This document shows, in pieces, positions 46,315 to 55,834 of a DNA stretch of 64,000 nt. Source of the stretch: Alphaproteobacteria bacterium (lineage in GTDB: Bacteria > Pseudomonadota > Alphaproteobacteria > RF32 > CAG-239); the NCBI GenBank assembly GCA_015062235.1, contig SUUZ01000002.1:161418-225417 (forward strand), written 5' to 3'. The notes under the pieces were generated by a model, which was given only the letters and a program-made list of their open reading frames with translations, searched no databases and had not been told where the DNA came from. A program made the position numbers and the translations under genes. Every line of letters begins with the position of its first letter. Positions within the stretch are counted from its first letter, which is position 1.

Positions 46315-47298
46315 ATGCAAGATATATTAAGGCAAACGGCATTAAAATATTTTAAAGATGAAAATATTGCTTCAATAAATTTTAACAATGGCAGAGCTAT
46401 TGTTACGCTACAAAACACACCAGAAAACAAAGAATTAGCAGATAAACTTAAAGAGGAACTTTTAAATTTTGACAATATTGAAAAGGTAAATATTATATTT
46501 ACCGTGGCTAAATCTGCCCCATCTTTACAAGCAGAACCAGAGATGTGGAACGTTAAGAATGTTAAAAAAATTTATGCTGTGGCATCTGGTAAAGGTGGCG
46601 TTGGCAAATCAACAACAGCCGTTAATTTAGCTTTGGCTATCGCATCATTAGGTAAAAAGGTCGCTATTTTTGATGCCGATATTTATGGACCTTCTATCCC
46701 CACAATGCTAGGATATGAAAATCAACCAGCAATATCTCTTGATGGTAAAACTTTTGAACCTTTTGAAGCCTATGGAATGCAATCTATGTCCATAGGTACA
46801 TTAATTGACAGAGATACCCCTTTGATTTGGCGAGGATCTAAGGCTTGCGGTGCTATAGAACAACTTTTGACAGAGGTTAATTGGGGCGAAATTGATGTTA
46901 TGATTTTAGATATGCCCCCTGGAACTGGTGATATTCAAATTACAGTTTCGCAAAGATTAAAACTTGATGGAGCTATAATCGTTTCTACTCCACAAGATAT
47001 TGCCTTAATTGATGCAGTTAAAGGTGTTAATATGTTTGAAAAAGTTGGGGTTCCAGTGCTTGGTGTAATTGAAAATATGAGTTATTATATTTGTCCTAAG
47101 TGCGGTAATCGTGATGATATTTTTGGACACGCAGGTGCTAGAGAAACAGCTGAGAGACTAGGCGTCAAATTTTTAGGCGAAATTCCACTTAATTATACAA
47201 TTCGTTCTCATGCAGATGCTGGAAAACCTATTGTTTATGCAGACCCAACTAGTGAATATGCTGAAGCCTATATCGAAATTGCTAAAAAATTGATTTAG
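46315..47298 (+). CDS. mrp: Mrp/ApbC-type iron-sulfur carrier ATPase
   Basis: The 327-residue P-loop protein has an N-terminal MIP18/DUF59-like domain (about 1-70), a deviant Walker A SGKGGVGKST (about 91-100), DADIYGPSIP, LDMPPGTGD and the cluster-binding CPKC (C260, C263). Such dimers bind and transfer 4Fe-4S clusters to apoproteins. The ATG behind AGGGGA is chosen; a longer open frame upstream overlaps hflK and lacks a site. It converges with the molybdopterin-binding gene, 12 bp apart. Confidence 0.94.
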   Translation: MQDILRQTALKYFKDENIASINFNNGRAIVTLQNTPENKELADKLKEELLNFDNIEKVNIIFTVAKSAPSLQAEPEMWNVKNVKKIYAVASGKGGVGKSTTAVNLALAIASLGKKVAIFDADIYGPSIPTMLGYENQPAISLDGKTFEPFEAYGMQSMSIGTLIDRDTPLIWRGSKACGAIEQLLTEVNWGEIDVMILDMPPGTGDIQITVSQRLKLDGAIIVSTPQDIALIDAVKGVNMFEKVGVPVLGVIENMSYYICPKCGNRDDIFGHAGARETAERLGVKFLGEIPLNYTIRSHADAGKPIVYADPTSEYAEAYIEIAKKLI

Positions 47299-47310
47299 TC
47301 AAAATGTAGT

Positions 47311-48951
47311 TTAGTGACGGTTGGAAAACTCTTTGACATCATTAGGAAAATTGATATCAAGGAGTTTTTTCTTGTCTCTTATTTCAACAATATTGGTATA
47401 GTCAGCATGTTCAACAAAAACAGCTCGTAAGTGTGAGTTTTCGGGAACAATATCTGCTCTATCATAAAGTGAACGGCTCCAAAGAATTGGGTTACTCTTT
47501 ATTCCTTTATTAGCAAGTAAACACACTTGTTTTTCTTGGTTCTTATCAAATTTATTAATAAGCTTATTGATATCTGATGCTGTGATATTTGGCATATCGG
47601 CTGGTAATAAAATAGCTCCATCGCAAGATGATGGAATAGATCTTAAGCCTAGATTGATAGATGTTTTAACACCAGATGCAAACGATGGGTTATATAGAAC
47701 ATTAACATCTAATTTTTCTAAATATTCCTCCATCTCTTCATTGCGATGACCAATAACAACAAAAACTGGTTTAGCATCAGAAGCTATAGCAGCATTTACA
47801 GCATACATGAACAAAGGGCTTCCCGTTTCATCTTCAACTAATAGCTTACTAGAGCCAGATCTTCGGCCTTGTCCTGCAGCCAAAACAACAATACCAACAG
47901 ATGCTTTTTGAGATGAAAGCGCTTTTTTAGATGGCATTATCATTTTATTTTGAGCAGCTTCATCAAAATTAGTATTTGAAAATAGTTGTTTTGAGTGTTT
48001 GTGATTAAATAAAGCAACATTCAAATGTTCAGTAAAGATTGCTGTTTTAATGAGATTATCAATAAGTGTAGTATCAACTATATCATAAGAACATGGTAAA
48101 ATAATAATCTTACAATTTCCCTTTTGAGCAATTAAAAAGTCGGAAGCATTTACTTGAGGCATTGAATAATTAACAATATCATCAACACTTTTGGACAAAG
48201 CTTTAGCAATAACATCTCCTCGCCCAGATGTTTTAACAGGGCTCAAAACAAAGATTATGTCTGCACCATAAGAAAATGCATCAAATAATGAATCTTCCAG
48301 ATTATCTTGATTATAGTTAGCACTTATTTCTTTAGTAAAGTTAATACCTAAGCCATCTAGGTTGGTAATAAGTTTCATAACTATAGAGGTAAAATGACGA
48401 TTTTCAGCCTCATCATTAAGTAGATGAGGATATAGTAATACAGATTTTTTTTCTTTGATATTTTCTACTTTTAATAAGTGCGAATTGCCAGAAAGACGAA
48501 AAATTATATCATCTATTTCTGTTTCGTTTACTAGTGGAACAGAAATATCAAGTTCGGCAATTAAATCGCCTCTTTTTATAACACTATAAGGAGGTATTGT
48601 GTTTAAAATTATGTGTTCGTTAAAGTGGTTAAACTTATCAATACGATTGTCTTCGGCAACAAAAACACCATCTTGAGCGGCAATAATACTGCATATTCCA
48701 TTTTTTTCGATTAAATAACCTATGCCTCTGCCACTTATTTGTGCTGCAACTTGTTTTAGCGCTATTTTATAGTCAACATCACCTTCTTCAAAAATAGCTC
48801 CAACGATAGATGATAAATTGAACATTTTAAAAATAATAATATCTTCTGCATTTATGGTGTGCCCTTTGGGATAGAATTTTTCACCCAACTGCAAGTCAGA
48901 ACACAAAATGACTCCTACAGCTCTATTTATTTTAAATTCACCATATCGCAT
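47311..48951 (-). CDS. Molybdopterin-binding and MobA/MocA-like nucleotidyltransferase fusion
   Basis: The 546-residue protein combines a MoeA/MogA-like molybdopterin-binding region in its first 320 residues (ADIIFVLSPVKTSGRGDVIAKAL is the pterin-binding loop pattern) with a C-terminal nucleotidyltransferase starting near residue 353 (GIVVLAAGQGRRSGSSKLL) and holding LLPADMPNIT. Such fusions occur in alphaproteobacteria and are thought to modify or insert the molybdenum cofactor (cytidylyl or guanylyl transfer). It lies 15 bp after flgL, so it rides on the flagellar transcript, which is odd for its role. Confidence 0.85.
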   Translation of the reverse strand: MRYGEFKINRAVGVILCSDLQLGEKFYPKGHTINAEDIIIFKMFNLSSIVGAIFEEGDVDYKIALKQVAAQISGRGIGYLIEKNGICSIIAAQDGVFVAEDNRIDKFNHFNEHIILNTIPPYSVIKRGDLIAELDISVPLVNETEIDDIIFRLSGNSHLLKVENIKEKKSVLLYPHLLNDEAENRHFTSIVMKLITNLDGLGINFTKEISANYNQDNLEDSLFDAFSYGADIIFVLSPVKTSGRGDVIAKALSKSVDDIVNYSMPQVNASDFLIAQKGNCKIIILPCSYDIVDTTLIDNLIKTAIFTEHLNVALFNHKHSKQLFSNTNFDEAAQNKMIMPSKKALSSQKASVGIVVLAAGQGRRSGSSKLLVEDETGSPLFMYAVNAAIASDAKPVFVVIGHRNEEMEEYLEKLDVNVLYNPSFASGVKTSINLGLRSIPSSCDGAILLPADMPNITASDINKLINKFDKNQEKQVCLLANKGIKSNPILWSRSLYDRADIVPENSHLRAVFVEHADYTNIVEIRDKKKLLDINFPNDVKEFSNRH

Positions 48952-48966
48952 TTTTTATCGTTTGCC

Positions 48967-50601
48967 CTAATCCATATAGTTTAACAAAGACAAATTCAAT
49001 ACATTACTTAATACCTGATATGAAGCTTCAAGCGAATTTTGAGCTTCAAGCAACTTTACCGTAGCCTCTGTCTTATCAACATTCTTAACAGAATCAACAC
49101 TATCTTCAAGATTACCTTGAACAGCTTCTAGTGTTTTTTGAACATTGTCTAAAGTTACATAATTAGCAGAAATCTTAGCAATTACTAGTGACAATGTTTC
49201 ATTTTTACCGTTTGTTGCTTTTCCGTTGTTATCTATTGCAGATTGAAGATAATTCATTGCTTCATTAACAAGAGAATCAACCTCTTCAGCATTGGTAATA
49301 ATGCCATTTTCATCGGTTTTTATTAAGTTTCCTTGAGCTATCATACCAAAGGCACGGAAAAGTTTATCAAAAACGCTATCGTTAGCACTGATATCCAAAG
49401 TAATACTTTGATTATCAGAAATACGATACGTTTCTGTTGCAGACCCACCTACATAATAACTTTCAGAATCGATACTCCATCTTTCATTAGCATCAATGGT
49501 TATTGGCAGGTTATCTGTATCAAAATAGCTTTCATCAGCACTAACAACAAGGCTTCCGTCTTGATTAATTCCTACAATTTGCATAGTTGGAGCAACGTTG
49601 TTACTGTTTTCGCCATATCCAGCAAAATTTACTACAGATCCAACAGCAAAAGATGTTCCTATTGTTACAGGATTTGCGCTTCCTGTATTATATCCATCAG
49701 GATATTCGGCATCTGCAGTAACAGGAGTACTTTCGGCAAAAGTTATGGTTTTACCGTCTTCAGACACTTTATCAACAATATAAGATTGCGTAACACCATC
49801 ACTATCTGTAAATATTAAAGTATCACCTGCACCTATAGCATTAAAAGCCCCTCTAACTGTTGATTTTAAGGTGTTATCTAATTGAGAAAAAGAGAGTGTT
49901 CCAGTTGTATTTTCACCACCAATAACAGCCGTAGATGTAAATCCTTTAGTTGAAGATAATACAAATTGATTTTCAGGTGCATCAGCAGATGTATCTTTGT
50001 TTATTGTTAAATTACCAGATGTTTCCCAATTCACATCTCTACTAGATAGGTTGGCATTTGATGAAGTTGGATAATTTATGTTGATACCATCATAATATGC
50101 TTGAAATTCATCAAGAGTTTGAAAAGGAAATTCGGTTGGTGCAGAAGATGAACCCGCTCCAAAAATATATTTTCCACCCATTGAAGTATTAAGAGCATCT
50201 GACAGCAAAGACATTGCTGAAAAAGCAACCATTTGCAGTTCAGAAATCGATGCAGAAACTTCTTGACTTACTTTATCACCATTTTTCAAATCAGATAAAG
50301 CTGATAAAGAATTATTTAATTGACTTTTAAATGATGTTACTGAATTTTCAACACTTTCCATAACTGTTGACATAGCAGTTACAGAAGTATTCAAAACAAC
50401 GTTATTATCTAAAAATGTTTGAGTAACAGATAGAGACGCTTCCATATTAACAATATTTGATGCGCTCATACCATAACCTGCATAGTTAGAATATTTTATA
50501 CCTGTAGTAGCCTGATAGCTATATAAATCAACCATAGACTTTGTTTTCATAGATTGATTTAATAAACGATTATAGTTTGCATAAGTAGGAACACGTACCA
50601 T
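48967..50601 (-). CDS. flgL: Flagellar hook-associated protein 3 (hook-filament junction)
   Basis: The 544-residue protein has conserved flagellin-like ends: N-terminal VRVPTYANYNRLLNQSMKTKSMVDLYSYQATTGIKYSNYAGYG and C-terminal KLLEAQNSLEASYQVLSNVLNLSLLNYMD, both coiled-coil forming. GGKYIFGAGSS fits the FlgL 'gGxyiFsG' region. The middle (about 190-420) is long and variable, so the protein is larger than the roughly 320 residues of enteric FlgL. AGGAGAAG precedes the ATG. It is 10 bp after flgK. Confidence 0.9.
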   Translation of the reverse strand: MVRVPTYANYNRLLNQSMKTKSMVDLYSYQATTGIKYSNYAGYGMSASNIVNMEASLSVTQTFLDNNVVLNTSVTAMSTVMESVENSVTSFKSQLNNSLSALSDLKNGDKVSQEVSASISELQMVAFSAMSLLSDALNTSMGGKYIFGAGSSSAPTEFPFQTLDEFQAYYDGININYPTSSNANLSSRDVNWETSGNLTINKDTSADAPENQFVLSSTKGFTSTAVIGGENTTGTLSFSQLDNTLKSTVRGAFNAIGAGDTLIFTDSDGVTQSYIVDKVSEDGKTITFAESTPVTADAEYPDGYNTGSANPVTIGTSFAVGSVVNFAGYGENSNNVAPTMQIVGINQDGSLVVSADESYFDTDNLPITIDANERWSIDSESYYVGGSATETYRISDNQSITLDISANDSVFDKLFRAFGMIAQGNLIKTDENGIITNAEEVDSLVNEAMNYLQSAIDNNGKATNGKNETLSLVIAKISANYVTLDNVQKTLEAVQGNLEDSVDSVKNVDKTEATVKLLEAQNSLEASYQVLSNVLNLSLLNYMD

Positions 50602-50611
50602 ATTACTTCTC

Positions 50612-52804
50612 CTATACTAAACCAAGTAAAATATCTAATATTTCTCTTGATGCTGTAAATACTTGAGCACAAGCAGCATAAGATTGCTGATAAATAATCA
50701 TTTGTGATAACTCCTCATCAATATCAATACCTGATACCTGAGCTTCTTTATAAGAAATTGCTTCAGTTAATGCGCTTTGATATTCATATGAAGATTCTGC
50801 TGTATTTGTGATGCTTGCTATATTACCAACGAATGTTGAAGTATAATTAGCTATTGTTGTAGTAGTTTTAGCCATATCTCCAGATTGTTTAAACACCAAA
50901 CTATCTGTGAAGGCGGAAGCTAGTTTATTAGCAATATTGTTGGTTGCAGCATTTATTGTATATGTAGCTTTTGAGCTGTCAAAATCTGGTGAACCACAGG
51001 CAATACGATTAGCATTTTCGGCAATATCTTGACGTACTTGAATGGCTGCTGAATATCCGCAATTTGATGGAGCCATTTCAAGTTTTGCTAAAATACCCGT
51101 TCCTGCTGTTTCGGCAATCTCAAGTTGAGCTCCTTCAAGACTTTCAATACGCAACATATAACCATCACCATTAGCTATTAACGAAGCTTTTAAATGGGTA
51201 TTAAGTTCAGCATTGTCGTTAATTTGGTTTGCGATATCTTGAATTGTCATTGATTTAGTGATGTTAATTTCGCCATAATCAAAACCATTTTTAGAATCTG
51301 AAAAACTCCAAGTGGTTACAGTATTATTACCTACAGCTACTTTATTGCTCAATACTTTAGAATCATAGATATAATCAACATTGTTAGTTGTAAAAAAGTC
51401 ATTTAAGCCAAAAAAGTCTGAAAATCCTTTAGCTGTAGTATCATAAATATTGTCACCATTAACACTAAAGCTTAAACCGACTGCTTCTTGTGCTGAACCA
51501 GCATTAGATGACACCTCATCAATGATAGAAATTGTATAATTGCTATCGCCTGTATCAATCACCAAATTGCCGTTACCATTCATTGCAACACTAGCTTCTG
51601 GCAAGCCTACAGTATTCTGTAACCAATCTTGCATAATCGACATCATATCATTTAGAGTATTATTAGGTTCGCCAAATTTGAGACCTCCAACCAAAGTTGT
51701 TGTATCAACTTGTTTGCCATCAGTATCAAAAATAACAAATCTTACATCACCGCTATCAATACGAAGTCTTTGAGAATATATATCATTACCTGCTGCATCT
51801 TTTTCAGCAATAAATGTTGCACTACCAGTCAAAGTTGATGGCATATTAGGATATGCAGTACCTTGGTTATGAATAGAATTTATTTCATCATATAAAACTT
51901 TGGTCAGTTCATCAAGTTGGCTTTGTAAAGACGGTAAAGTATTGTCGCGTATTTCTATTAAACCACCAATCGAACCGCCTGTAATTTTAGCTGTTATATC
52001 AACTCCGTCAGCATAAATGCCCTGAATATTACCACTATCGTAGGTATTATCTGGTCCTACTTGTGCTAGTGCAGTGTGTGATAAAGGATGAACTTCATTA
52101 TCAAGAAGCATTGCTCCAGAAGTTGTTTGGATAACTACAGCACCAGTATCTCGTGTATAATAAGTTATATCCATATATGAACTTAGTTCACGCAAGGCAT
52201 TATCACGTTGATCTTGCAAGTTAGCTACACCTTCACGATTCATTACGGTATATTTAACAATTTCAGTATTTAACTCATCGATACTTTCTAGAAGCGAGTT
52301 AACTTGATTAATTGCACCATTAATTTCCATATCTGCATCGCCACGCAAAGTTTGAATATTTGTGGACAGATAATTTAGTTTATTAGTTAGAGCTTGGGCG
52401 TCAGTCAATAACTGATAACGAGAGGCAGGAGACGAAACGCTAGTAGAAAATGTTTCAAAAGCACTTTGCAAATTACCAACATTGGCAGCTAAAGAATTTT
52501 GTCCTTCGGTTGATCCCATAAGATTATCCAAACGGCTCATATAATCACGCTGAGACGATAAAGAATTAGATAGAGAGTTTGAGGTTAGAAAATTTTTGAG
52601 TAAACCTTCATCTACAGTGCGTTGGGTATTACCTATAGTTACTCCCATAGTATGACCAGAAGCAACCAATGCTGACTGAGCCGCTGTTTTGCGTGTGTAT
52701 CCCTTGGTATCGACATTAGCAATATTGTTGCTGACGATTTCTAGTTGAGCCTGAGCTACTTTCATACCAGTTAAGGAACTTGCTAAACTACTGATTAAAG
52801 CCAT
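50612..52804 (-). CDS. flgK: Flagellar hook-associated protein 1
   Basis: The 730-residue junction protein starts with the rod/hook motif LASSLTGMKVAQAQLEIVSNNIANVDTKGYTRK and has LQDQRDNALRELSSYMDITYYTRDTG, typical of FlgK. The C-terminus SGIDIDEELSQMIIYQQSYAACAQVFTASREILDILL is diagnostic. AGGAGAAG lies before the ATG. The cluster order flgI-flgJ-flgN-flgK-flgL places it with its chaperone candidate. Confidence 0.95.
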   Translation of the reverse strand: MALISSLASSLTGMKVAQAQLEIVSNNIANVDTKGYTRKTAAQSALVASGHTMGVTIGNTQRTVDEGLLKNFLTSNSLSNSLSSQRDYMSRLDNLMGSTEGQNSLAANVGNLQSAFETFSTSVSSPASRYQLLTDAQALTNKLNYLSTNIQTLRGDADMEINGAINQVNSLLESIDELNTEIVKYTVMNREGVANLQDQRDNALRELSSYMDITYYTRDTGAVVIQTTSGAMLLDNEVHPLSHTALAQVGPDNTYDSGNIQGIYADGVDITAKITGGSIGGLIEIRDNTLPSLQSQLDELTKVLYDEINSIHNQGTAYPNMPSTLTGSATFIAEKDAAGNDIYSQRLRIDSGDVRFVIFDTDGKQVDTTTLVGGLKFGEPNNTLNDMMSIMQDWLQNTVGLPEASVAMNGNGNLVIDTGDSNYTISIIDEVSSNAGSAQEAVGLSFSVNGDNIYDTTAKGFSDFFGLNDFFTTNNVDYIYDSKVLSNKVAVGNNTVTTWSFSDSKNGFDYGEINITKSMTIQDIANQINDNAELNTHLKASLIANGDGYMLRIESLEGAQLEIAETAGTGILAKLEMAPSNCGYSAAIQVRQDIAENANRIACGSPDFDSSKATYTINAATNNIANKLASAFTDSLVFKQSGDMAKTTTTIANYTSTFVGNIASITNTAESSYEYQSALTEAISYKEAQVSGIDIDEELSQMIIYQQSYAACAQVFTASREILDILLGLV

Positions 52805-52815
52805 AACACTTCTCC

Positions 52816-53268
52816 TTACAATGTACGATTAAACGCCAAGGCGTTACGGTTATTGTCAAGCGGTGTATAATTTCCGCGGGCTCCGTATGATGTAGCAAAA
52901 GATTTGTTGGTATTTTTTGCGATGTTAATAAAAGTATCCATAACCTTTTTACCTGCTTCCATACGAGTTTTTAACAAAAGCTCATTTGTCTTAAGTTGTT
53001 TATCTAATTCTTGGGACAAATTTTTTAATTCATCTTTGTCAGGTCCTCGAAAAGATGCTATAGCAATACGATTTTTGATAAAAAATGCACTCATAGAACG
53101 ATAAGCTGCAACAGTTTTGAGCTTTTGCTCATAAAGAGATTTGACAGTTTGATCATCGCCAATTTTTAAGGCATCATTCTCTTTAGCAATTATAGAGGTA
53201 AAACCTGTTACAATTTGCTTCATAATTTCAATTTTATCTAAGATTTCATGTGTTTGCAATTCTTCCAT
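52816..53268 (-). CDS. FlgN-like flagellar chaperone candidate
   Basis: The 150-residue, almost wholly helical protein lies between flgJ and flgK (gaps of about 12 bp), the usual place of the FlgK/FlgL export chaperone FlgN. Its first 110 residues form two long amphipathic helices (LDKIEIMKQIVTGFTSIIAKENDALKIGD, KDELKNLSQELDKQLKTNELLLKTRMEAGKKVM), as in FlgN. FlgN is poorly conserved in sequence, so the call rests mostly on size, helicity and position. Strong site GGAGGTG upstream. Confidence 0.65.
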   Translation of the reverse strand: MEELQTHEILDKIEIMKQIVTGFTSIIAKENDALKIGDDQTVKSLYEQKLKTVAAYRSMSAFFIKNRIAIASFRGPDKDELKNLSQELDKQLKTNELLLKTRMEAGKKVMDTFINIAKNTNKSFATSYGARGNYTPLDNNRNALAFNRTL

Positions 53269-53280
53269 AGCACACCTCCA

Positions 53281-53598
53281 TTAGATGTTTGCTTTTTGAC
53301 TAGTTGAAGCTTCTTGCATTTGCAAAATTGCTTGCATAACATAATCTTTAACACCGACAGAACCAACTTTAGCCATTTCTTTGCCATATTCATCTAATAA
53401 TAACGAACGGTATATTTTTTCAGCATGACCACCACCAAAAACACCATCAGTTGAAACACCTTCAAACATACTTTCCATCATTCTGGTTAGGAAAAATGCT
53501 TCAAAACTTTCAGCACTCTGCTCAGCCTTTTTAGTATCCAAAACAGGCTGTTTAGAATTGATAAGAGGAAGAACGTTATTAATCATTGTGTTTTGCAT
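53281..53598 (-). CDS. flgJ: FlgJ-like rod-binding protein without muramidase domain
   Basis: The 105-residue protein corresponds to the N-terminal rod-scaffolding half of FlgJ: SAESFEAFFLTRMMESMFEG (about 28-47), GGGHAEKIYRSLLLDEYGKEMAKVGSVGVKDYVMQAIL. The C-terminal peptidoglycan hydrolase of enteric FlgJ is missing, as usual in alphaproteobacteria, where a separate lytic enzyme opens the wall. AGGAGAAA precedes the ATG. Gap to flgI is 10 bp. Confidence 0.9.
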   Translation of the reverse strand: MQNTMINNVLPLINSKQPVLDTKKAEQSAESFEAFFLTRMMESMFEGVSTDGVFGGGHAEKIYRSLLLDEYGKEMAKVGSVGVKDYVMQAILQMQEASTSQKANI

Positions 53599-53608
53599 AT
53601 TCTTTCTC

Positions 53609-54739
53609 CTAAATTACTTCTATCTCAGCTTGTAAAGCACCACTAGCTTTAATAGCTTGCAAAATACTTATAAGATCACGCGGAGTTACGCCAAGGGCGT
53701 TTAGACCGTCGACTAGTTCTTGCAAATTGATACCTGTATCTAATACCTGCATTTTGGCTTCGGTATCTTCTTCAATATCAACTAGAGCTGTATTAACCAC
53801 AACTTGTTCACCCATGGTAAAAGGTTCTGGTTGTGAAACCAAAGGAATATCGGTAATTTTTATAGTCAAATTACCTTGAGCAATTGCCAAACGATTAATT
53901 TTAACATCTTTACCAATTACCACTATTCCAGAACTTTCATCAATAACAACCTTAGCGCTGCTATCTGGTTGTACTTGCAGTTGCTCAACTTTGGTCATTA
54001 AATCAACAATATTTTCCTGATATTTTTCAGGTATGTTCATTGTGATTGTTCCTGGATCTATCGCTTTAGCAATAGGAGTACCAAGCATTGCATTAATAGC
54101 ATCGGCAACACGACGAGATGTTGTAAAGTCAGGGTTACGCAAAGCAATATTCATTGTTTTAAGACTGTCCAATTCAAAAGGAATTTCTCGTTCAATAATA
54201 GCTCCGCTAGCAATGCGACCAGAAGTTGGAACTCCTTTAACTATACTTGTTCCTAAAGCTTGATTTCCTGCTGCAACAGCACCAGTAGCAACAGTACCTT
54301 GAGCTACAGCATAAACCTCACCATCAGCACCTTTTAAGGGAGTAGCAATTAATGTACCACCAAGTAAGTTCTTAGCGTCACCAAGCGCCGAAACAGTCAC
54401 ATCAATGCGAGAACCTTGACGAGCAAAAGCAGGCAAATTAGCTGTTACCATAACAGCGGCAATATTTTTAGCCTTGATTTGACCATCACGAGCATTAACA
54501 CCAACCATATCAAGCATTGAGATTAAACTTTCTTTAGCAAAATCAACTGATTTGATATTGTCACCTGTACCATTAAGACCAACAATCAGCCCATAACCGA
54601 CCAATTGGTTTTCTCTAATTCCTTCAAAATTAGCAATATCTTTTATACGTGAAACTGCGAAAGCGGAATTTACAAACAATAAATTAGCTGTTGCAATAGT
54701 GATAAAAGCTAATGTTTTCAATAGTGTTACAGGTTTCAT
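53609..54739 (-). CDS. flgI: Flagellar P-ring protein
   Basis: The 376-residue periplasmic ring protein has a signal peptide (about 5-28) followed by SRIKDIANFEGIRENQLVGYGLIVGLNGTGD, the FlgI start. Further conserved stretches are VMVTANLPAFARQGSRIDVTVSALGDAKNLLGGTL and the C-terminal LQELVDGLNALGVTPRDLISILQAIKASGALQAEIEVI. GGGGAAA lies before the ATG. It is first in the block flgI-flgJ-flgN-flgK-flgL and is preceded by a sigma-54 promoter. Confidence 0.96.
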   Translation of the reverse strand: MKPVTLLKTLAFITIATANLLFVNSAFAVSRIKDIANFEGIRENQLVGYGLIVGLNGTGDNIKSVDFAKESLISMLDMVGVNARDGQIKAKNIAAVMVTANLPAFARQGSRIDVTVSALGDAKNLLGGTLIATPLKGADGEVYAVAQGTVATGAVAAGNQALGTSIVKGVPTSGRIASGAIIEREIPFELDSLKTMNIALRNPDFTTSRRVADAINAMLGTPIAKAIDPGTITMNIPEKYQENIVDLMTKVEQLQVQPDSSAKVVIDESSGIVVIGKDVKINRLAIAQGNLTIKITDIPLVSQPEPFTMGEQVVVNTALVDIEEDTEAKMQVLDTGINLQELVDGLNALGVTPRDLISILQAIKASGALQAEIEVI

Positions 54740-54783
54740 CTTAAATTTTCCCCAAAATTGTATGGTCCATCTCTACAAGATAT

Positions 54784-54800
54784 ATGCAATTTGTGTGCCA
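54784..54800 (-). promoter_or_regulatory. Sigma-54 promoter of the flgI block
   Basis: On the minus strand TGGCACACAAATTGCAT has the GG-N10-GC spacing of RpoN promoters. It lies about 45 bp before the flgI start. Confidence 0.85.
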
Positions 54801-54915
54801 TTTTTGGTGCAAACTTTTATTTTTGAACAAACTATTCTGCTTAAAATGTTTGATAAAATAATTTTTTTATGGTAAAATGGCTGTAATTAAAGGATGCAAC
54901 TTAGAGGGGGTATTA

Positions 54916-55719
54916 ATGGTTGATATTGATGGTATTGAGGTTGAAGCATTTAGTGATGAAAAACCTAAAACAGTTGTTCTTGAACAAGATGTAATTCTTG
55001 AAGATGATGCTGATGAGCTTGAACTTTTTGATGAAAAAGATAATTCTAATCATCCAGATATTATACCTCAGTTTAAAAATGTTTGGAAAAATAAAAATTA
55101 TCAAATTAAAGCTCTACATAAAAATCAAACAAACTATCCTTTTGAATATAATATTTATGATAAAGATACTAAAATTGAAAAAGATACTAAACCTAAGGCA
55201 AAAGTAACTATTAAAGATATTAATCATGTGGTTTTAATAAGTGATGATTTGGGTCCTTTTATCGAAACAATGACAGCATTAAAAGAAAATGGCGCAGAAA
55301 CTATTGATCTTAAACTTAATACTAGTGTTAGCGAACAAAAACAAAAAGAATTTGCTGCCAGAGCTCTTATTGCTGGTGCTTTAACAGGAATTAAGGTTGA
55401 AGGGTCACCATATTCGCTTGAAGATCTAAAAGATGTTAATAGTATGGTGCCAAAACTTATTGAGCTGGAAAAGAAAAAGGCTGAAGCCAAGAAAGCGGCT
55501 GAAGAATATGTGGCAAATAATAGTGATGAAAAGAAAAAAGAATTAGAAATTGGTATTGAAGCAGCATTTGATAGTTATCGAAAGCTTGATGATAAAGAAC
55601 TTACCCCATCAGATAAGATGAATGTTTTCAAATGTGGTATTGAGGCAGTCAGGGATGAAAATGTCAAGGCGGTTGCTCAACAAGTACAAAAGAAAATAGC
55701 TAGATCTTCTTCTAGATGA
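54916..55719 (+). CDS. Hypothetical protein with LPD7-like patch and charged coiled coil
   Basis: The 267-residue soluble protein starts at the ATG behind GAGGGGG; an in-frame ATG 13 codons upstream has no site. The N-terminal 60 residues are acidic (VILEDDADELELFDEKDN). The middle (about 105-180) has VVLISDDLGPFIETMTALKENGAETIDLKLNTS...FAARALIAGALTGIKVEG, which loosely recalls the LPD7 domain of conjugation-related polyproteins. A Lys/Glu/Ala-rich helix (LIELEKKKAEAKKAAEEYVA) follows. I cannot assign a function. It lies divergent from the flagellar flgI block. Confidence 0.6.
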   Translation: MVDIDGIEVEAFSDEKPKTVVLEQDVILEDDADELELFDEKDNSNHPDIIPQFKNVWKNKNYQIKALHKNQTNYPFEYNIYDKDTKIEKDTKPKAKVTIKDINHVVLISDDLGPFIETMTALKENGAETIDLKLNTSVSEQKQKEFAARALIAGALTGIKVEGSPYSLEDLKDVNSMVPKLIELEKKKAEAKKAAEEYVANNSDEKKKELEIGIEAAFDSYRKLDDKELTPSDKMNVFKCGIEAVRDENVKAVAQQVQKKIARSSSR

Positions 55720-55734
55720 TAGAATTTAATTTTT

Positions 55735-55822
55735 GAAGTCTATCCTAAAAAATCATCAGATAAAAAACTCTTTTATTTATTGTTTTAAGATGATTTGTTT
55801 TGTTGCGTTTAGGATAGACTTC
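55735..55822. repeat. Long bulged inverted repeat between convergent genes
   Basis: Left arm 55735-55757 pairs with 55808-55822 (15 bp exact) and 55789-55796 (8 bp exact), leaving an 11-nt bulge on the right side and a 31-nt loop. No T-run follows. It may act as a transcription barrier for both converging genes or be a small mobile palindromic element. Confidence 0.7.
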
Positions 55823-55834
55823 GTTGTAGCCTTG

